Shown here piece after piece: positions 27,778 through 37,041 of a DNA stretch of 64,000 bases. The notes under the pieces were generated by a model, which had not been told where the DNA came from, did no database searches, and saw only the letters and a list, made by a program, of their open reading frames with translations. The DNA lies in assembly GCF_020179755.1 (NCBI RefSeq), contig NZ_JAIUCY010000008.1, forward strand, positions 1 to 64,000. Reading direction: 5' to 3'. Both the position numbers and the translations under genes were made by a program. Origin of the DNA: Herbaspirillum sp. alder98. GTDB lineage: Bacteria > Pseudomonadota > Gammaproteobacteria > Burkholderiales > Burkholderiaceae_D. Within the stretch, counting starts at the first letter, position 1. Each line of letters begins with the position of its first letter.

Positions 27778-28257
27778 ATGAACCAGAAACTGTTTCTGCT
27801 GTTTCACATCGGTCGCGACCGCTATGCCCTGCAGGCATCGGACGTGGCAGTGGTGTTGCCGCTGGCGCCGCTGAAGCAGGTGCCGGGCGCGCCGCCGTCG
27901 GTGGCCGGTCTGTTCAGCTACGGCGGGCAACATGTGCCGGTGCTTGATATCAGTCATCTGGCGCATGGCCAGCCAGCGGCCGTGCGCATGTCGACGCGGC
28001 TGGTGCTGATCCATTACGCGCTGCCCGGGCGCGCGGCGCAGTTGCTGGGCCTGGTGCTTGAAAAAGCGACCGATACGCTGCGTTGCGATCCGGCCGATTT
28101 CCAGTCATCCGGGCTGGACAACCAGGAAGCGCCGTACCTGGGCCCGGTGTTGCGACATCACGGCGAATTGCTGCAATGGATCACGGTGGATGCCTTGCTC
28201 GATGCGCGCACCCGTGAATTGCTGTTTCCCGAGCAGCCGGCAGGGGAGGCCGCATGA
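27778..28257 (+). CDS. wspB: CheW-like adaptor WspB
   Basis: 159 residues, one CheW domain (LFLLFHIGRDRYALQASDVAVVLPL... VAGLFSYGGQHVPVLDISHL). It would bridge WspA to the kinase WspE. The family assignment to WspB rests on operon position as much as on sequence. It lies 19 bp after wspA and overlaps the next gene by 4 bp (ATGA). The ATG at 27778 is preferred over a start 15 bases earlier. Confidence 0.88.
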   Translation: MNQKLFLLFHIGRDRYALQASDVAVVLPLAPLKQVPGAPPSVAGLFSYGGQHVPVLDISHLAHGQPAAVRMSTRLVLIHYALPGRAAQLLGLVLEKATDTLRCDPADFQSSGLDNQEAPYLGPVLRHHGELLQWITVDALLDARTRELLFPEQPAGEAA

Positions 28258-29522
28258 AGGCCTTGCACGATATCGCCGATCGGCTCAAGGCTGCGATGGG
28301 GCTGGACATGTCCACCGTCGGCAGCAGCCTGATCGAGCGCGTGGTGCGCGAACGCATGGCGGCCCTGCAGATCACCGACGACCGGCATTATCTGGCGCAT
28401 CTGCAACCGGGCAGCGACGAGTTGCAGAAACTGATCGAATTGGCGGTGGTGCCGGAGACCTGGTTCTTCCGCGACCGCGAGGCGATGCTGGCACTGGCGC
28501 GCATGGGGCGCGAGAAACTGGTGGCCGGGCAATCGGCGCGCCTGCGCATCCTGAGCTTGCCATGCTCCACCGGCGAAGAACCGTATTCGGTGGCGATGGC
28601 CCTGTTCGACGCCGGGGTGCCGGCGTCGGCGTTCCAGATCGATGCCATCGACATTCGTACGCTGTCGCTCGACGTAGCCGCCACCGGCGTGTATGGGCGC
28701 AATTCGTTTCGCGGCAGCGACATGGGTTTTCGTGATCGCTATTTCACCGTGCAGGGCACCCAGTGGCGCATCGACGAAGAGGTCAAGGCGCAGGTGCGCT
28801 TTGCCGCCGGCAATATCCTGTCGGACGACTTCCTGGCCGATGCCTTGCCCTACGATTTCATCTTGTGCCGCAATGTATTGATCTATTTCGAGCGGGCGCT
28901 GCAGATGCAGGTGGTGGCGATGCTGGAACGCATGATCAAGGATGACGGCACCATCTTCGTCGGTCCCGCCGAGGGCGGCCTCATGCTCAGCCCGCGGGTG
29001 GCCTCGGCGGGTATTCCGCTGGCCTTCGGGTTTCGCAAGCGCCGTCACGATGAAGTCTTACCGGCCGCGTCGATCCCGGCCGCGCCTGCTCCCGTTTCCT
29101 TCGCTGCGGCAACCCCGGCTACGCCCAAGGCGCCCAGGGCACGTTCGTCGCGCAGCGCGCAGGTGGCGGCTCCGGTGGTCGACGCCGGTGAGCAGGACCT
29201 GCTGGCCCAGGCACGATTGCTGGCCGACCAGGGCGAGTTCAGCCGCGCCGATGCCTTGTGCGAGCAGGTCATGCTGGCCCACGGCGCCAATGCCGATGCC
29301 TTCCATCTGAAGGGCCTCATCGCCGATGCCAGCGGCGACGCCAGCGGCGCCCAGCGCTATTACCGCAAGGCGGTCTATCTCGACCCCGGGCACCACGAGG
29401 CGCTGCAGCACCTGGCCGCCTTGCTGCAGGCGCAGGGCGACCTGTCGGCGGCGCGCCTGATGCGCCAGCGCGCCGAACGGGCAGAACAATCCACGACACA
29501 GGGGGCAGGCAGCCATGGCTGA
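28254..29522 (+). CDS. wspC: CheR-type methyltransferase with TPR-like tail, WspC
   Basis: 422 residues. CheR N-terminal helices (1-70), SAM-dependent methyltransferase domain with LRILSLPCSTGEEPYSVAMAL (motif I) and FDLILCRNVLIYF-type motif (here YDFILCRNVLIYF), an Ala/Pro linker (about 270-310), then two TPR-like repeats (about 312-405, AFHLKGLIADASGDASGAQRYYRKAVYLDPGHHEALQHLA). It should methylate WspA glutamates. A TPR-bearing CheR is typical of WspC. It overlaps its neighbours on both sides. Confidence 0.92.
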   Translation: MKALHDIADRLKAAMGLDMSTVGSSLIERVVRERMAALQITDDRHYLAHLQPGSDELQKLIELAVVPETWFFRDREAMLALARMGREKLVAGQSARLRILSLPCSTGEEPYSVAMALFDAGVPASAFQIDAIDIRTLSLDVAATGVYGRNSFRGSDMGFRDRYFTVQGTQWRIDEEVKAQVRFAAGNILSDDFLADALPYDFILCRNVLIYFERALQMQVVAMLERMIKDDGTIFVGPAEGGLMLSPRVASAGIPLAFGFRKRRHDEVLPAASIPAAPAPVSFAAATPATPKAPRARSSRSAQVAAPVVDAGEQDLLAQARLLADQGEFSRADALCEQVMLAHGANADAFHLKGLIADASGDASGAQRYYRKAVYLDPGHHEALQHLAALLQAQGDLSAARLMRQRAERAEQSTTQGAGSHG

Positions 29523-30213
29523 AATCGCGCTCTCGTCTTTCAACTCAGGTGACGGCATCGACGATTGCTGGAACCACATCGGCGTGCGCGGCGACAGTTC
29601 GTGCCCGGAGCTGGTCACGCACTATCGCTGCCTGAATTGCCCGACCTACGCCAGCGCGGCGCTGGTGCTGCTCGACCGTGCCATCGAAGGCGGCGCCGTC
29701 GCGCAGGAATGGGCGCAGTCGGCCGAGCAGGCGGCGCAATACGCCACCGGCGGCGACACCACCGGCGTGCGCGAATCGGCGCTGGTGTTTCGCATCGGCG
29801 ACGAATGGCTGGCGCTGTCGACCGCGGCGGTGCTGGAAGTGGCCGACAGCCGGCCGGTGCATTCGCTGCCGCACCAGCGCAATGGCGCGGTGCTGGGCGT
29901 GCTCAACATTCGTGGCGCGCTGCGCATCTGCATCTCGCTGGCGGCGCTGTTCGAGATCTCCGACCAGGCCATCCGCAATACGGGTCAACCTTACATGGTG
30001 GTGGCGTTGCACGAGGGCCAGACGCTGGTGTTCCCGGTCGATGAAGTGGCCGGGGTGCAGCGGTTCGACGCTGCCACCGTCGAGCCGGTGCCGACCACGC
30101 TGGCGCAGACCGCCACGCCCTATGCGCGCGGCTTGCTGGACTGGCGCGGGCGCAAGGTTGGTCTGCTGGACCATGGCCTGCTGTTCTATGCGTTGGCGCG
30201 GAGCATGACATGA
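29515..30213 (+). CDS. wspD: CheW-like adaptor WspD
   Basis: 232 residues with a CheW domain from about 83 on (ALVFRIGDEWLALSTAAVLEVAD...VLGVLNIRGALRICISLAALF). The first 80 residues form a separate segment with CWNHIGVRGDSSCPELVTHYRCLNCPTYASAA containing four Cys, which is also found in WspD-type proteins as I recall. It overlaps wspC by 8 bp and wspE by 4 bp. It is the second scaffold for the WspA-WspE array. Confidence 0.88.
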   Translation: MAEIALSSFNSGDGIDDCWNHIGVRGDSSCPELVTHYRCLNCPTYASAALVLLDRAIEGGAVAQEWAQSAEQAAQYATGGDTTGVRESALVFRIGDEWLALSTAAVLEVADSRPVHSLPHQRNGAVLGVLNIRGALRICISLAALFEISDQAIRNTGQPYMVVALHEGQTLVFPVDEVAGVQRFDAATVEPVPTTLAQTATPYARGLLDWRGRKVGLLDHGLLFYALARSMT

Positions 30214-32516
30214 GCACGCCAGACCTGAGCCAGATGTCGATGCTGGACCTGTTCCGCTTCGAGGCCGAAAGCCAGATTCAATTGCTCAACACCAGCCTGC
30301 TGGCGCTGGAAGGGGGCGCCGATCCGGCCGAACACCTTGAGGCTTGCATGCGCGCCGGCCATTCGCTCAAGGGCGCCGCCCGCATCGTCGGCCTCGACGC
30401 CGCCGTCAGGATCGCCCATGTGCTGGAGGACTGCTTCGTGCTGGCCCAGCAAGGCAAGCTGGTGCTGGGGCGACAGCATATCGATGTGCTGCTGCGCGGC
30501 GCCGACCTGCTGGGGCGCATCGCCAGTCCACCCGATGGCGACGAAGCCTGGGCTGACAATGCCGGCAGCGTCGAGGTCGATGCCTTCATGTCGGCCCTGT
30601 CGATCGTGATGAGCGGTGGCCAGTTGCCGCCGCCGGTGGCGCCTGCAGCGGCAGCGCCAAGCGCACCGGCCGCTGCGGCTGACATCGCGTTGCCTGTGGC
30701 GCCGCCTGCACCCGCGCCGGCGGCGTCGGAAGCCCCGGCAGCGCCCACCATGTCAACGGCGGGCAATGCACGCGCGGTGCGCGTGAGCGCCGACAACCTG
30801 GACCGCCTGCTGAGCCTGTCGGGTGAATCGCTGGTGGAGTCGCGCCGGCTCAAGTCCTTTGCCGATGGCATGCTGCGCATGAAGCGCATGCAGCGCGAAG
30901 CCATGCATTCGCTGGAGTTGTTGCAGCAGCGCCTGTCGGCCTCGGATGCCGGTGAACTGGCCCACGCCGTTCTGGGCGAGGCGCGCGCGCTGATGCAGCA
31001 GAGCCAGCATCTGCTGGGCGACCAGTTGAACGAGCTGGAGGCCTTCGACCGCCGTTCGATCAATCTCTCGCAACGACTCTACGACGAGGCGCTGGCGTGT
31101 CGCATGCGACCGTTCGCCGACGGCACCGGCGGTTTTGCGCGCATGGTGCGCGATGTGGCCGCGTCGCTGGGCAAGACGGTACGGCTGGACATCGTCGGCA
31201 ATGCGACCCAGATAGACCGCGACATTCTCGAGAAGCTCGAAGCGCCGCTGGGGCACCTGCTGCGCAACGCGCTCGATCACGGTATCGAATCGCCGGCAGC
31301 GCGCCAGGCAGCGGGCAAGCCCGAGCAAGGCGTGGTCAGGCTGGAGGCGCGGCACAGCGCCGGCATGCTGCATATCGAAGTGGCCGACGACGGCGCCGGG
31401 ATCGACCTGGAACGCCTGCGGGCCAGCGTGATCAGCCGCAAGTTGTCCAACGAGGAAACGGTGGCGCGGCTGTCCGAGGCCGAGTTGCTGGAGTTCCTGC
31501 TGCTGCCCAGTTTCACGTTGCGCGATACGGTGACCGACATTTCCGGGCGCGGGGTTGGCCTGGATGTGGTGGCCGACATGCTCAAGCAGGTGCGCGGCAC
31601 CTTGCGCATCCATACCCAGCCCGGCGCCGGCACCCGTTTCGTGTTGAAGCTGCCGCTGACCTTATCGGTCATCCGCAGCCTGCTGGTCGACATCGGCGGC
31701 GAGCCTTATGCATTCCCGCTGGCCTACGTCAATCGCACGCTGCGCCTGGCGCCGGCGCAATTGCAGACGCTCGAAGGCTATCAGCACTTCACCCATGACG
31801 GACGCCAGGTGGGGCTGGTCAGTGCCCACCAGATCCTGCAGAAAGGGCAATGGCGCGCCAGCGACGACAGCGTCTGCGTGGTGGTCATCGGCGACCATGA
31901 ACACGCCTATGGCCTGGCGGTCGACGCTTTCCTGGGCGAGCGCATGCTGGTGGTGCAGCCGCTCGATGCGCGGCTGGGCAAGATTCCTGACGTGCTGGCT
32001 GGCGCCCTGATGGAAAACGGCGACCCGCTGCTGATCCTGGATGTGGCCGACATGCTGCGTTCGGTCGAGAAACTGACCTCGTCCGGCCGCCTGGAGGCCT
32101 TGCATCACACCGGCGCGACGCAGGTCGTGGGCGCGGCCCACAAGAAGGTGCTGGTGGTCGACGACTCGCTCACCGTGCGTGAGCTGGAGCGCAAGCTGCT
32201 GACCAATCGCGGCTATCACGTCAGCGTGGCGGTGGATGGCATGGATGGCTGGAACGCCGTGCGCACCGAGCGCTTTGACCTGGTCATCACCGACATCGAC
32301 ATGCCGCGCATGGACGGCATCGAGCTGGTCACGCTGATTCGCGCAGCGCCCAGCCTGCAGTCGCTGCCGGTGATGATCGTTTCATACAAGGACCGTGAAG
32401 AAGACCGGCAGCGAGGACTGGAAGCCGGCGCAGATCACTACTTTACCAAGAGCAGCTTCCACGACGAGAGCCTGTTACAGGCCGTCGCTGACTTGATTGG
32501 AGACGCAACATCGTGA
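30210..32516 (+). CDS. wspE: Hybrid CheA kinase WspE
   Basis: 768 residues. HPt domain with phosphorylated H51 (RAGHSLKGAARIVGLD), an Ala/Pro-rich linker (about 140-185), CheA dimerisation and HATPase domains (HLLRNALDHGIESP, VADDGAGIDLE, DISGRGVGLDVV), CheW-like domain, and a C-terminal receiver domain with D695 in VITDIDMPRMDG. It phosphorylates WspR (output) and WspF (adaptation). The fused REC distinguishes WspE from flagellar CheA, which is at 57 kb in this window. Confidence 0.93.
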   Translation: MSTPDLSQMSMLDLFRFEAESQIQLLNTSLLALEGGADPAEHLEACMRAGHSLKGAARIVGLDAAVRIAHVLEDCFVLAQQGKLVLGRQHIDVLLRGADLLGRIASPPDGDEAWADNAGSVEVDAFMSALSIVMSGGQLPPPVAPAAAAPSAPAAAADIALPVAPPAPAPAASEAPAAPTMSTAGNARAVRVSADNLDRLLSLSGESLVESRRLKSFADGMLRMKRMQREAMHSLELLQQRLSASDAGELAHAVLGEARALMQQSQHLLGDQLNELEAFDRRSINLSQRLYDEALACRMRPFADGTGGFARMVRDVAASLGKTVRLDIVGNATQIDRDILEKLEAPLGHLLRNALDHGIESPAARQAAGKPEQGVVRLEARHSAGMLHIEVADDGAGIDLERLRASVISRKLSNEETVARLSEAELLEFLLLPSFTLRDTVTDISGRGVGLDVVADMLKQVRGTLRIHTQPGAGTRFVLKLPLTLSVIRSLLVDIGGEPYAFPLAYVNRTLRLAPAQLQTLEGYQHFTHDGRQVGLVSAHQILQKGQWRASDDSVCVVVIGDHEHAYGLAVDAFLGERMLVVQPLDARLGKIPDVLAGALMENGDPLLILDVADMLRSVEKLTSSGRLEALHHTGATQVVGAAHKKVLVVDDSLTVRELERKLLTNRGYHVSVAVDGMDGWNAVRTERFDLVITDIDMPRMDGIELVTLIRAAPSLQSLPVMIVSYKDREEDRQRGLEAGADHYFTKSSFHDESLLQAVADLIGDATS

Positions 32517-33547
32517 GAATCGGGATCGTCAATGACACACCGATGATGGTCGAGGTACTACGGCGCGTGATCGCCGAAACCGGGCGCCACGAATTGATCT
32601 GGATCGCCCACGACGGCGAGGAAGCGGTGCAGATGTGCGCCTGGCAATTGCCTGACGTGGTGCTGATGGATTTGCTCATGCCCAGGATGGACGGGGTCGA
32701 GGCCACCCGCCGCATCATGCTCGGCACCCCGTGCCCGATCCTCATCGTTACCTCCGACATGGGCACCAGTACCGCCAAGATCTACGAAGCGCTGGGCCAT
32801 GGCGCGCTGGATGCGACCCAGACCCCGGCGCTGATCGGCGCGGCCGGCAAGCGCGACGCCGCCGCCCTGATCGAAAAGATCGATAATCTCGGCCTGCTGC
32901 CGCCGGAAGCCGTGGCGCCGCCGGTGCGCGTCAGGGCAGCGCCGGCAGCGGCGCCGGTGGCCATTGCAAATACTGCTGCCGTGCCGCTGGTGGCCGTGGG
33001 CGCATCGGCCGGCGGCCCGGCGGCGCTGGCCCAGTTGTTGCGTGCGATTCCGGCTGATTTTGGCGCCGCGTTGGTGATCGTGCAACACATCGATGCCGCC
33101 TTTGCGCAAGGCATGGCCGACTGGCTCGGGATGCAGGCACGCATTCCCGTGCGGCTGGCGCAAGAGGGCGACTTGCCGCAGGCCGGCCAGGTGCTGCTGG
33201 CCGGTAACAACAAGCACCTGGTGTTTCGCGGTGGTGGTGCGCTGGGCTATGTGGCCGGCGCGCCATCGGATGTCTACCGGCCCTCGGTCGACATGTTTTT
33301 CCATAGCGTGGTCAAGCATTGGCCGGCCCCAGCGGTCGGCGTACTGCTCACCGGGATGGGGCGCGATGGCGCCGCCGGTCTCAAGGCCATGCGCGAGCAC
33401 GGATCACACACGATTGCACAGGATCAGGCCAGCTGTGCGGTCTATGGCATGCCCAAGGCAGCGGTGGCGCTTAATGCCGCAGTCGAGGTCTTACCGGTTT
33501 CAGGCATTGCGGCAAGGCTGCAGGGTCTGCTGGCCACAATCAGTTGA
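32513..33547 (+). CDS. wspF: CheB-type methylesterase WspF
   Basis: 344 residues. Receiver domain with D53 (DVVLMDLLMPRMDG), an Ala-rich linker, then a CheB methylesterase domain with nucleophile S165 in VAVGASAGGP, His in VIVQHIDAAFAQGMADWL and Asp in LLTGMGRDGAAGL. It demethylates WspA and resets the system; loss in Pseudomonas locks WspR on (wrinkly colonies). Here the gene looks intact, with all triad residues. It overlaps wspE by 4 bp. Confidence 0.92.
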   Translation: MRIGIVNDTPMMVEVLRRVIAETGRHELIWIAHDGEEAVQMCAWQLPDVVLMDLLMPRMDGVEATRRIMLGTPCPILIVTSDMGTSTAKIYEALGHGALDATQTPALIGAAGKRDAAALIEKIDNLGLLPPEAVAPPVRVRAAPAAAPVAIANTAAVPLVAVGASAGGPAALAQLLRAIPADFGAALVIVQHIDAAFAQGMADWLGMQARIPVRLAQEGDLPQAGQVLLAGNNKHLVFRGGGALGYVAGAPSDVYRPSVDMFFHSVVKHWPAPAVGVLLTGMGRDGAAGLKAMREHGSHTIAQDQASCAVYGMPKAAVALNAAVEVLPVSGIAARLQGLLATIS

Positions 33548-33558
33548 AGGAACAGAAA

Positions 33559-34578
33559 ATGATTTCGGTGCATACCGATATCCAGAATGGCAGCGCTGCG
33601 CTGTCTGCGGACGAATACAAGATCATGGTGCTGCTGGTGGATGACCAGGCCATGGTGGGCGAGGCGATCCGCCGCGCCCTGCTCAACGAAAAGAATATCG
33701 ACTTCCATTTCTGCACCAACGCCGAAGAAGCGTTGGCGGTGGCCGAGCGCACCCGGCCCACCGTGATCCTGCAAGACCTGGTGATGCCGGGTGCCGACGG
33801 CCTGACGCTGGTACGCCAGTATCGCGCCAGCCCGGTGCTGGTCGATGTGCCCATCATCGTCTTGTCGAGCAAGGAAGACGCCACCGTCAAGCGCGATGCC
33901 TTCACCAGCGGCGCCAATGACTACATGGTCAAGCTGCCCGACATCATCGAACTGGTGGCGCGGATTCGTTATCACTCGCGCTCCTATATCAATGTGTTGC
34001 AGCGTGACGCCGCCTATCGGGCCTTGCGCGAGAGCCAGCAGCAACTGCAGAAGAGCAACTTCGAGCTGCAACGCCTGACCAACACCGATGGCTTGACCGG
34101 GATCGCCAACCGGCGTTATTTCGACGACTACCTCAATGCCGAATGGAAGCGGGCGCGGCGCGAGAAGCTGGAACTGTCGCTGCTGCTGATCGACGTCGAT
34201 TTCTTCAAGCTCTATAACGACAACTACGGCCACGTGGCCGGCGACGCCGTGCTCAAGCGGGTGGCGCAGGTGCTCGATGGCAGCGTGATGCGGCCGGCCG
34301 ACCTGTCGGCGCGATTCGGTGGCGAAGAATTCGCCATGATCCTGCCGCGTACCGACATCGCCGGCGCACATGGCATCGGCGCCAAGATCTGTGATCTGAT
34401 CCAGGCCCAGCAGTTGCCGCATGCGCGCTCGACCGCCAGCCAGTGGCTGACCGTCAGCGTCGGCGCGGCCTGCGTGGTGCCGGGTGACGAACAGGACGTC
34501 AAGGAACTCATCGAGATGGCTGACCAGCGCCTGTACCAGGCCAAGCAGCAGGGGCGCAACCGCGTCGTCTGGCAGTAA
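33559..34578 (+). CDS. wspR: Response regulator diguanylate cyclase WspR
   Basis: 339 residues. Receiver domain with D73 (TVILQDLVMPGADG), a coiled-coil linker about 150-170 (ESQQQLQKSNFELQRL), and a GGDEF domain with active site GGEEF at 254-258. An inhibitory RxxD site (RPAD) at 245-248 is at the right five-residue spacing, so product feedback is expected. It makes c-di-GMP when phosphorylated by WspE. ATG at 33559 is preceded by GAAGGAA; an in-frame TTG at 33544 would contain that ribosome site. Confidence 0.94.
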   Translation: MISVHTDIQNGSAALSADEYKIMVLLVDDQAMVGEAIRRALLNEKNIDFHFCTNAEEALAVAERTRPTVILQDLVMPGADGLTLVRQYRASPVLVDVPIIVLSSKEDATVKRDAFTSGANDYMVKLPDIIELVARIRYHSRSYINVLQRDAAYRALRESQQQLQKSNFELQRLTNTDGLTGIANRRYFDDYLNAEWKRARREKLELSLLLIDVDFFKLYNDNYGHVAGDAVLKRVAQVLDGSVMRPADLSARFGGEEFAMILPRTDIAGAHGIGAKICDLIQAQQLPHARSTASQWLTVSVGAACVVPGDEQDVKELIEMADQRLYQAKQQGRNRVVWQ

Positions 34579-34592
34579 GGGAATCGAACCAC

Positions 34593-35048
34593 ATGCGCGA
34601 TATCGCCACACTGGAACAACTCGAAGCGCTGGCCGGACAGCAGGTAGCCGTCAGCGAATGGATCGAGATCACGCAGCAGCAGGTGGACCGGTTTGCCGAC
34701 GCCACCGGCGACCATCAATGGATACACGTCGATGTCGAGCGTGCGCGGCGCGAATTGCCCACCGGCGGCACGGTGGCGCATGGTTTCCTGACGCTGGCCC
34801 TGCTGCCGCAGATACTGGCCAGCACCATCGACCTCGGTGCGCAGGTCAAGATGCTGATCAACTATGGCCTGAACCGGGTGCGCTTTCCGGCGCCGCTGCC
34901 GGTCGGCAGCCGGGTACGCGGGGTGGTGGTGCTGCAGTCGGTGGAGCGCATTCCCGGCGGCGCCCAACTGGCTTGGGAAATCACGCTGGAACGCGAAGGC
35001 GGGGACAAGCCCGTGTGCGTCGCTGAATTCCTGGTGCGCCGGTACTGA
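34593..35048 (+). CDS. MaoC-family (R)-specific enoyl-CoA hydratase-like protein
   Basis: 151 residues, one hotdog domain. Motif FADATGDHQWIHVD has the hydratase catalytic pair D40 and H45 in PhaJ-type spacing; the overhang HGFLTLALLP is also typical. It would hydrate a 2-enoyl-CoA; a link to the PHA genes at 44 kb is possible but not shown. It starts 14 bp after wspR, so it may be cotranscribed, although no functional link to Wsp is known to me. The stop codon lies in the loop of a strong hairpin. Confidence 0.82.
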   Translation: MRDIATLEQLEALAGQQVAVSEWIEITQQQVDRFADATGDHQWIHVDVERARRELPTGGTVAHGFLTLALLPQILASTIDLGAQVKMLINYGLNRVRFPAPLPVGSRVRGVVVLQSVERIPGGAQLAWEITLEREGGDKPVCVAEFLVRRY

Positions 35049-35059
35049 ACCGGCGCACC
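35033..35059. repeat. 11-bp stem hairpin holding the stop codon of the MaoC gene
   Basis: GGTGCGCCGGT (35033-35043) / ACCGGCGCACC (35049-35059), perfect, loop ACTGA with the TGA stop. There is no T run on either strand, so it is not a classical terminator, but it lies between convergent genes and could help end or protect both mRNAs. Confidence 0.6.
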
Positions 35060-35072
35060 TTCATCACGCTGC

Positions 35073-35765
35073 TCAGCGCTTGGCGTACTGGCTGCTGCCG
35101 AACAGCAGTTCCTTTGCCTTGTCATCGTGCAGCGGCTTGCGCTTGTCGGCCAGCACCGCCACGCCACGCTGGACTGCCGGACGCGCATTGATGGCGTCGA
35201 ACCAGCGTTGCACATTGGGGTAGTCGGCCAGGTCGATGCCCTGGTTCTTGTGCGAACGGGTCCAGGGAAAGCTGGCGATGTCGGCGATCGTATATTCATC
35301 GCCGGCCAGGTAGGCATGCTGGCCCAGTTGCTTGTCCATCACCTGGTACAACCGCTTGGCTTCATTGCTGTAGCGATTGACGGCGTACTCGATCTGCTCC
35401 GGCGCATACAGCCGGAAGTGGTGCGCCTGGCCCAGCATCGGCCCCAGGCCGCCCATCTGGAACATCACCCATTGCAGCACGTCGTATTTCTCGCGGTCGG
35501 TGTTGCCGAGAAAACGCCCGGTCTTGCCTGCCAGGTAGATCAGGATCGCACCCGACTCGAACAGCGAGATCGGCTGGCCGTCCGGACCATCCGGATCGAC
35601 GATGGCCGGGATCTTGTTATTGGGCGAGATCTTCAGGAATTCAGGCGTGAACTGGTCGCCGGCGCCGATATCGATGGCGTGCGCGGTGTAGGGCAGGCCG
35701 CACTCTTCCAGCATGATGTGAACCTTGTGGCCGTTGGGCGTGGCCCAGCTGTAGACGTCGATCAT
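35073..35765 (-). CDS. Glutathione S-transferase, YfcG/YghU (nu-class) type
   Basis: 230 residues. The thioredoxin-like N-terminal domain has TPNGHKVHIMLEECGLPY (9-26) and NNKIPAIVDPDG (about 49-60); the helical C-terminal domain has MGGLGPMLGQAHHF and YLAGDEYTIADIASFPW. This matches nu-class enzymes, which have disulfide-bond reductase and peroxidase activity with glutathione. The gene stands alone, ending opposite the MaoC gene and starting 26 bp after the aminotransferase stop, which would allow cotranscription. Confidence 0.85.
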   Translation of the reverse strand: MIDVYSWATPNGHKVHIMLEECGLPYTAHAIDIGAGDQFTPEFLKISPNNKIPAIVDPDGPDGQPISLFESGAILIYLAGKTGRFLGNTDREKYDVLQWVMFQMGGLGPMLGQAHHFRLYAPEQIEYAVNRYSNEAKRLYQVMDKQLGQHAYLAGDEYTIADIASFPWTRSHKNQGIDLADYPNVQRWFDAINARPAVQRGVAVLADKRKPLHDDKAKELLFGSSQYAKR

Positions 35766-35791
35766 GGCATTCTCTTGAGGTTGATGTTCAG

Positions 35792-36946
35792 TTAGAGCCT
35801 GGCCAGGCGCTCCAGCGCCAGGCGCAGCGTTTCATCCTTCTTGGCGAAGCAGAAACGCACGATGCCGGATTCCTTCGGGGTGTTATAGAAAGCCGAGACC
35901 GGAATGGCGGCGACCCCGATTTCGGTGGTGAGCCACTTGCAGAATTCGGCTTCGGACAAGTCGGAGATGGCATCGTACCTGACGCATTGGAAGTAGGTGC
36001 CTTCCGAGGGCAGCAGCTCGAAGCGGGTGCCGGCCAGGCCCTGGCGGAACAGGTCGCGCTTCTTCTGGTAGAAGGCCGACAGGTCGAGATAGGGCGCCGG
36101 GTCTTTCATGTACGCGGCGAGGCCGTATTGCACCGGTGTGTTGACGGTGAAGACGTTGAACTGGTGCACCTTGCGGAATTCGGCGGTCATCGCCGCCGGG
36201 GCGGCGACGAAACCGACCTTCCAGCCGGTGACGTGATAGGTCTTGCCGAAGCTGGAATTGATGAAGCTGCGCTTGACCAGTTCCGGATGGCGCGCCAGCG
36301 ACTGGTGCGGTGCGCCGTCATAGACCATGTGCTCGTAGACTTCGTCGGACAAAATCAGGATATCGGTATCACGCACGATATCGGCCAGCGCCTGCACATC
36401 GCTGGCATCGAACACGGTGCCGGTCGGATTGTGCGGGGTATTGACCATGATCATGCGGGTCTTCGGGGTGACAGCGGCGGCCACCTTGTCCCACGGGATG
36501 CTGTAGCCGCGCTCGCCGACCGTCATCTGCACAAACACCGGAATGCCGCCGGCCAATTCGATGGCCGGCACGTAACAGTCATAGACCGGTTCGATCACGA
36601 TCACTTCGTCGCCGGCATGCACGGCGCACAGCACCGAGGTCAGGATGCCCTGGGTGGCGCCGGCGGTGACGGTGATTTCGCTGGCGGCATCGTAGCGATG
36701 GCCATACAGCTTCTCGACCTTGTCGGCGATGGCATCGCGCAGCAACGGCACGCCGGCCATCGGCGGATACTGGTTCAGGCCGTCCTGCATGGCATTGGTG
36801 ACGGCCTGCACCAGCGCCGGGTCACAGTTGAAATCGGGAAAGCCCTGGCCCAGGTTGACCGCGCCTTTTTCGGACGCCAGCGCCGACATGACGGTAAAGA
36901 TGGTGGTGCCGACGTTAGGCAGTTTGGTGACGATGTTAGTGCTCAT
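35792..36946 (-). CDS. Pyridoxal phosphate aminotransferase (methionine / kynurenine transaminase-like)
   Basis: 384 residues, class I/II aminotransferase. PLP Lys K235 in SSFGKTYHVTGWKVGF, with NTPHNPTG (169-176), SDEVYEHMVYDG and an early substrate motif NLGQGFPDF. The pattern resembles E. coli YbdL (methionine aminotransferase) and kynurenine-oxoglutarate transaminases. The exact amino donor cannot be fixed by reading. Confidence 0.85.
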   Translation of the reverse strand: MSTNIVTKLPNVGTTIFTVMSALASEKGAVNLGQGFPDFNCDPALVQAVTNAMQDGLNQYPPMAGVPLLRDAIADKVEKLYGHRYDAASEITVTAGATQGILTSVLCAVHAGDEVIVIEPVYDCYVPAIELAGGIPVFVQMTVGERGYSIPWDKVAAAVTPKTRMIMVNTPHNPTGTVFDASDVQALADIVRDTDILILSDEVYEHMVYDGAPHQSLARHPELVKRSFINSSFGKTYHVTGWKVGFVAAPAAMTAEFRKVHQFNVFTVNTPVQYGLAAYMKDPAPYLDLSAFYQKKRDLFRQGLAGTRFELLPSEGTYFQCVRYDAISDLSEAEFCKWLTTEIGVAAIPVSAFYNTPKESGIVRFCFAKKDETLRLALERLARL

Positions 36947-37041
36947 TGCTGCGGGCCTGGTTGGTTTTGCGAGGCCGTTATTTTAGCTGGAATCGGCAGC
37001 AGCGATTATTGCGATGCGGCATGAGCATATGCCTGGCGGCA

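Noticed and set aside
26052..27779. 575-codon open frame opposite wspA
   Set aside because: Antisense of the coiled-coil receptor; composition dominated by His, Gln, Arg and Gly, with no domain.
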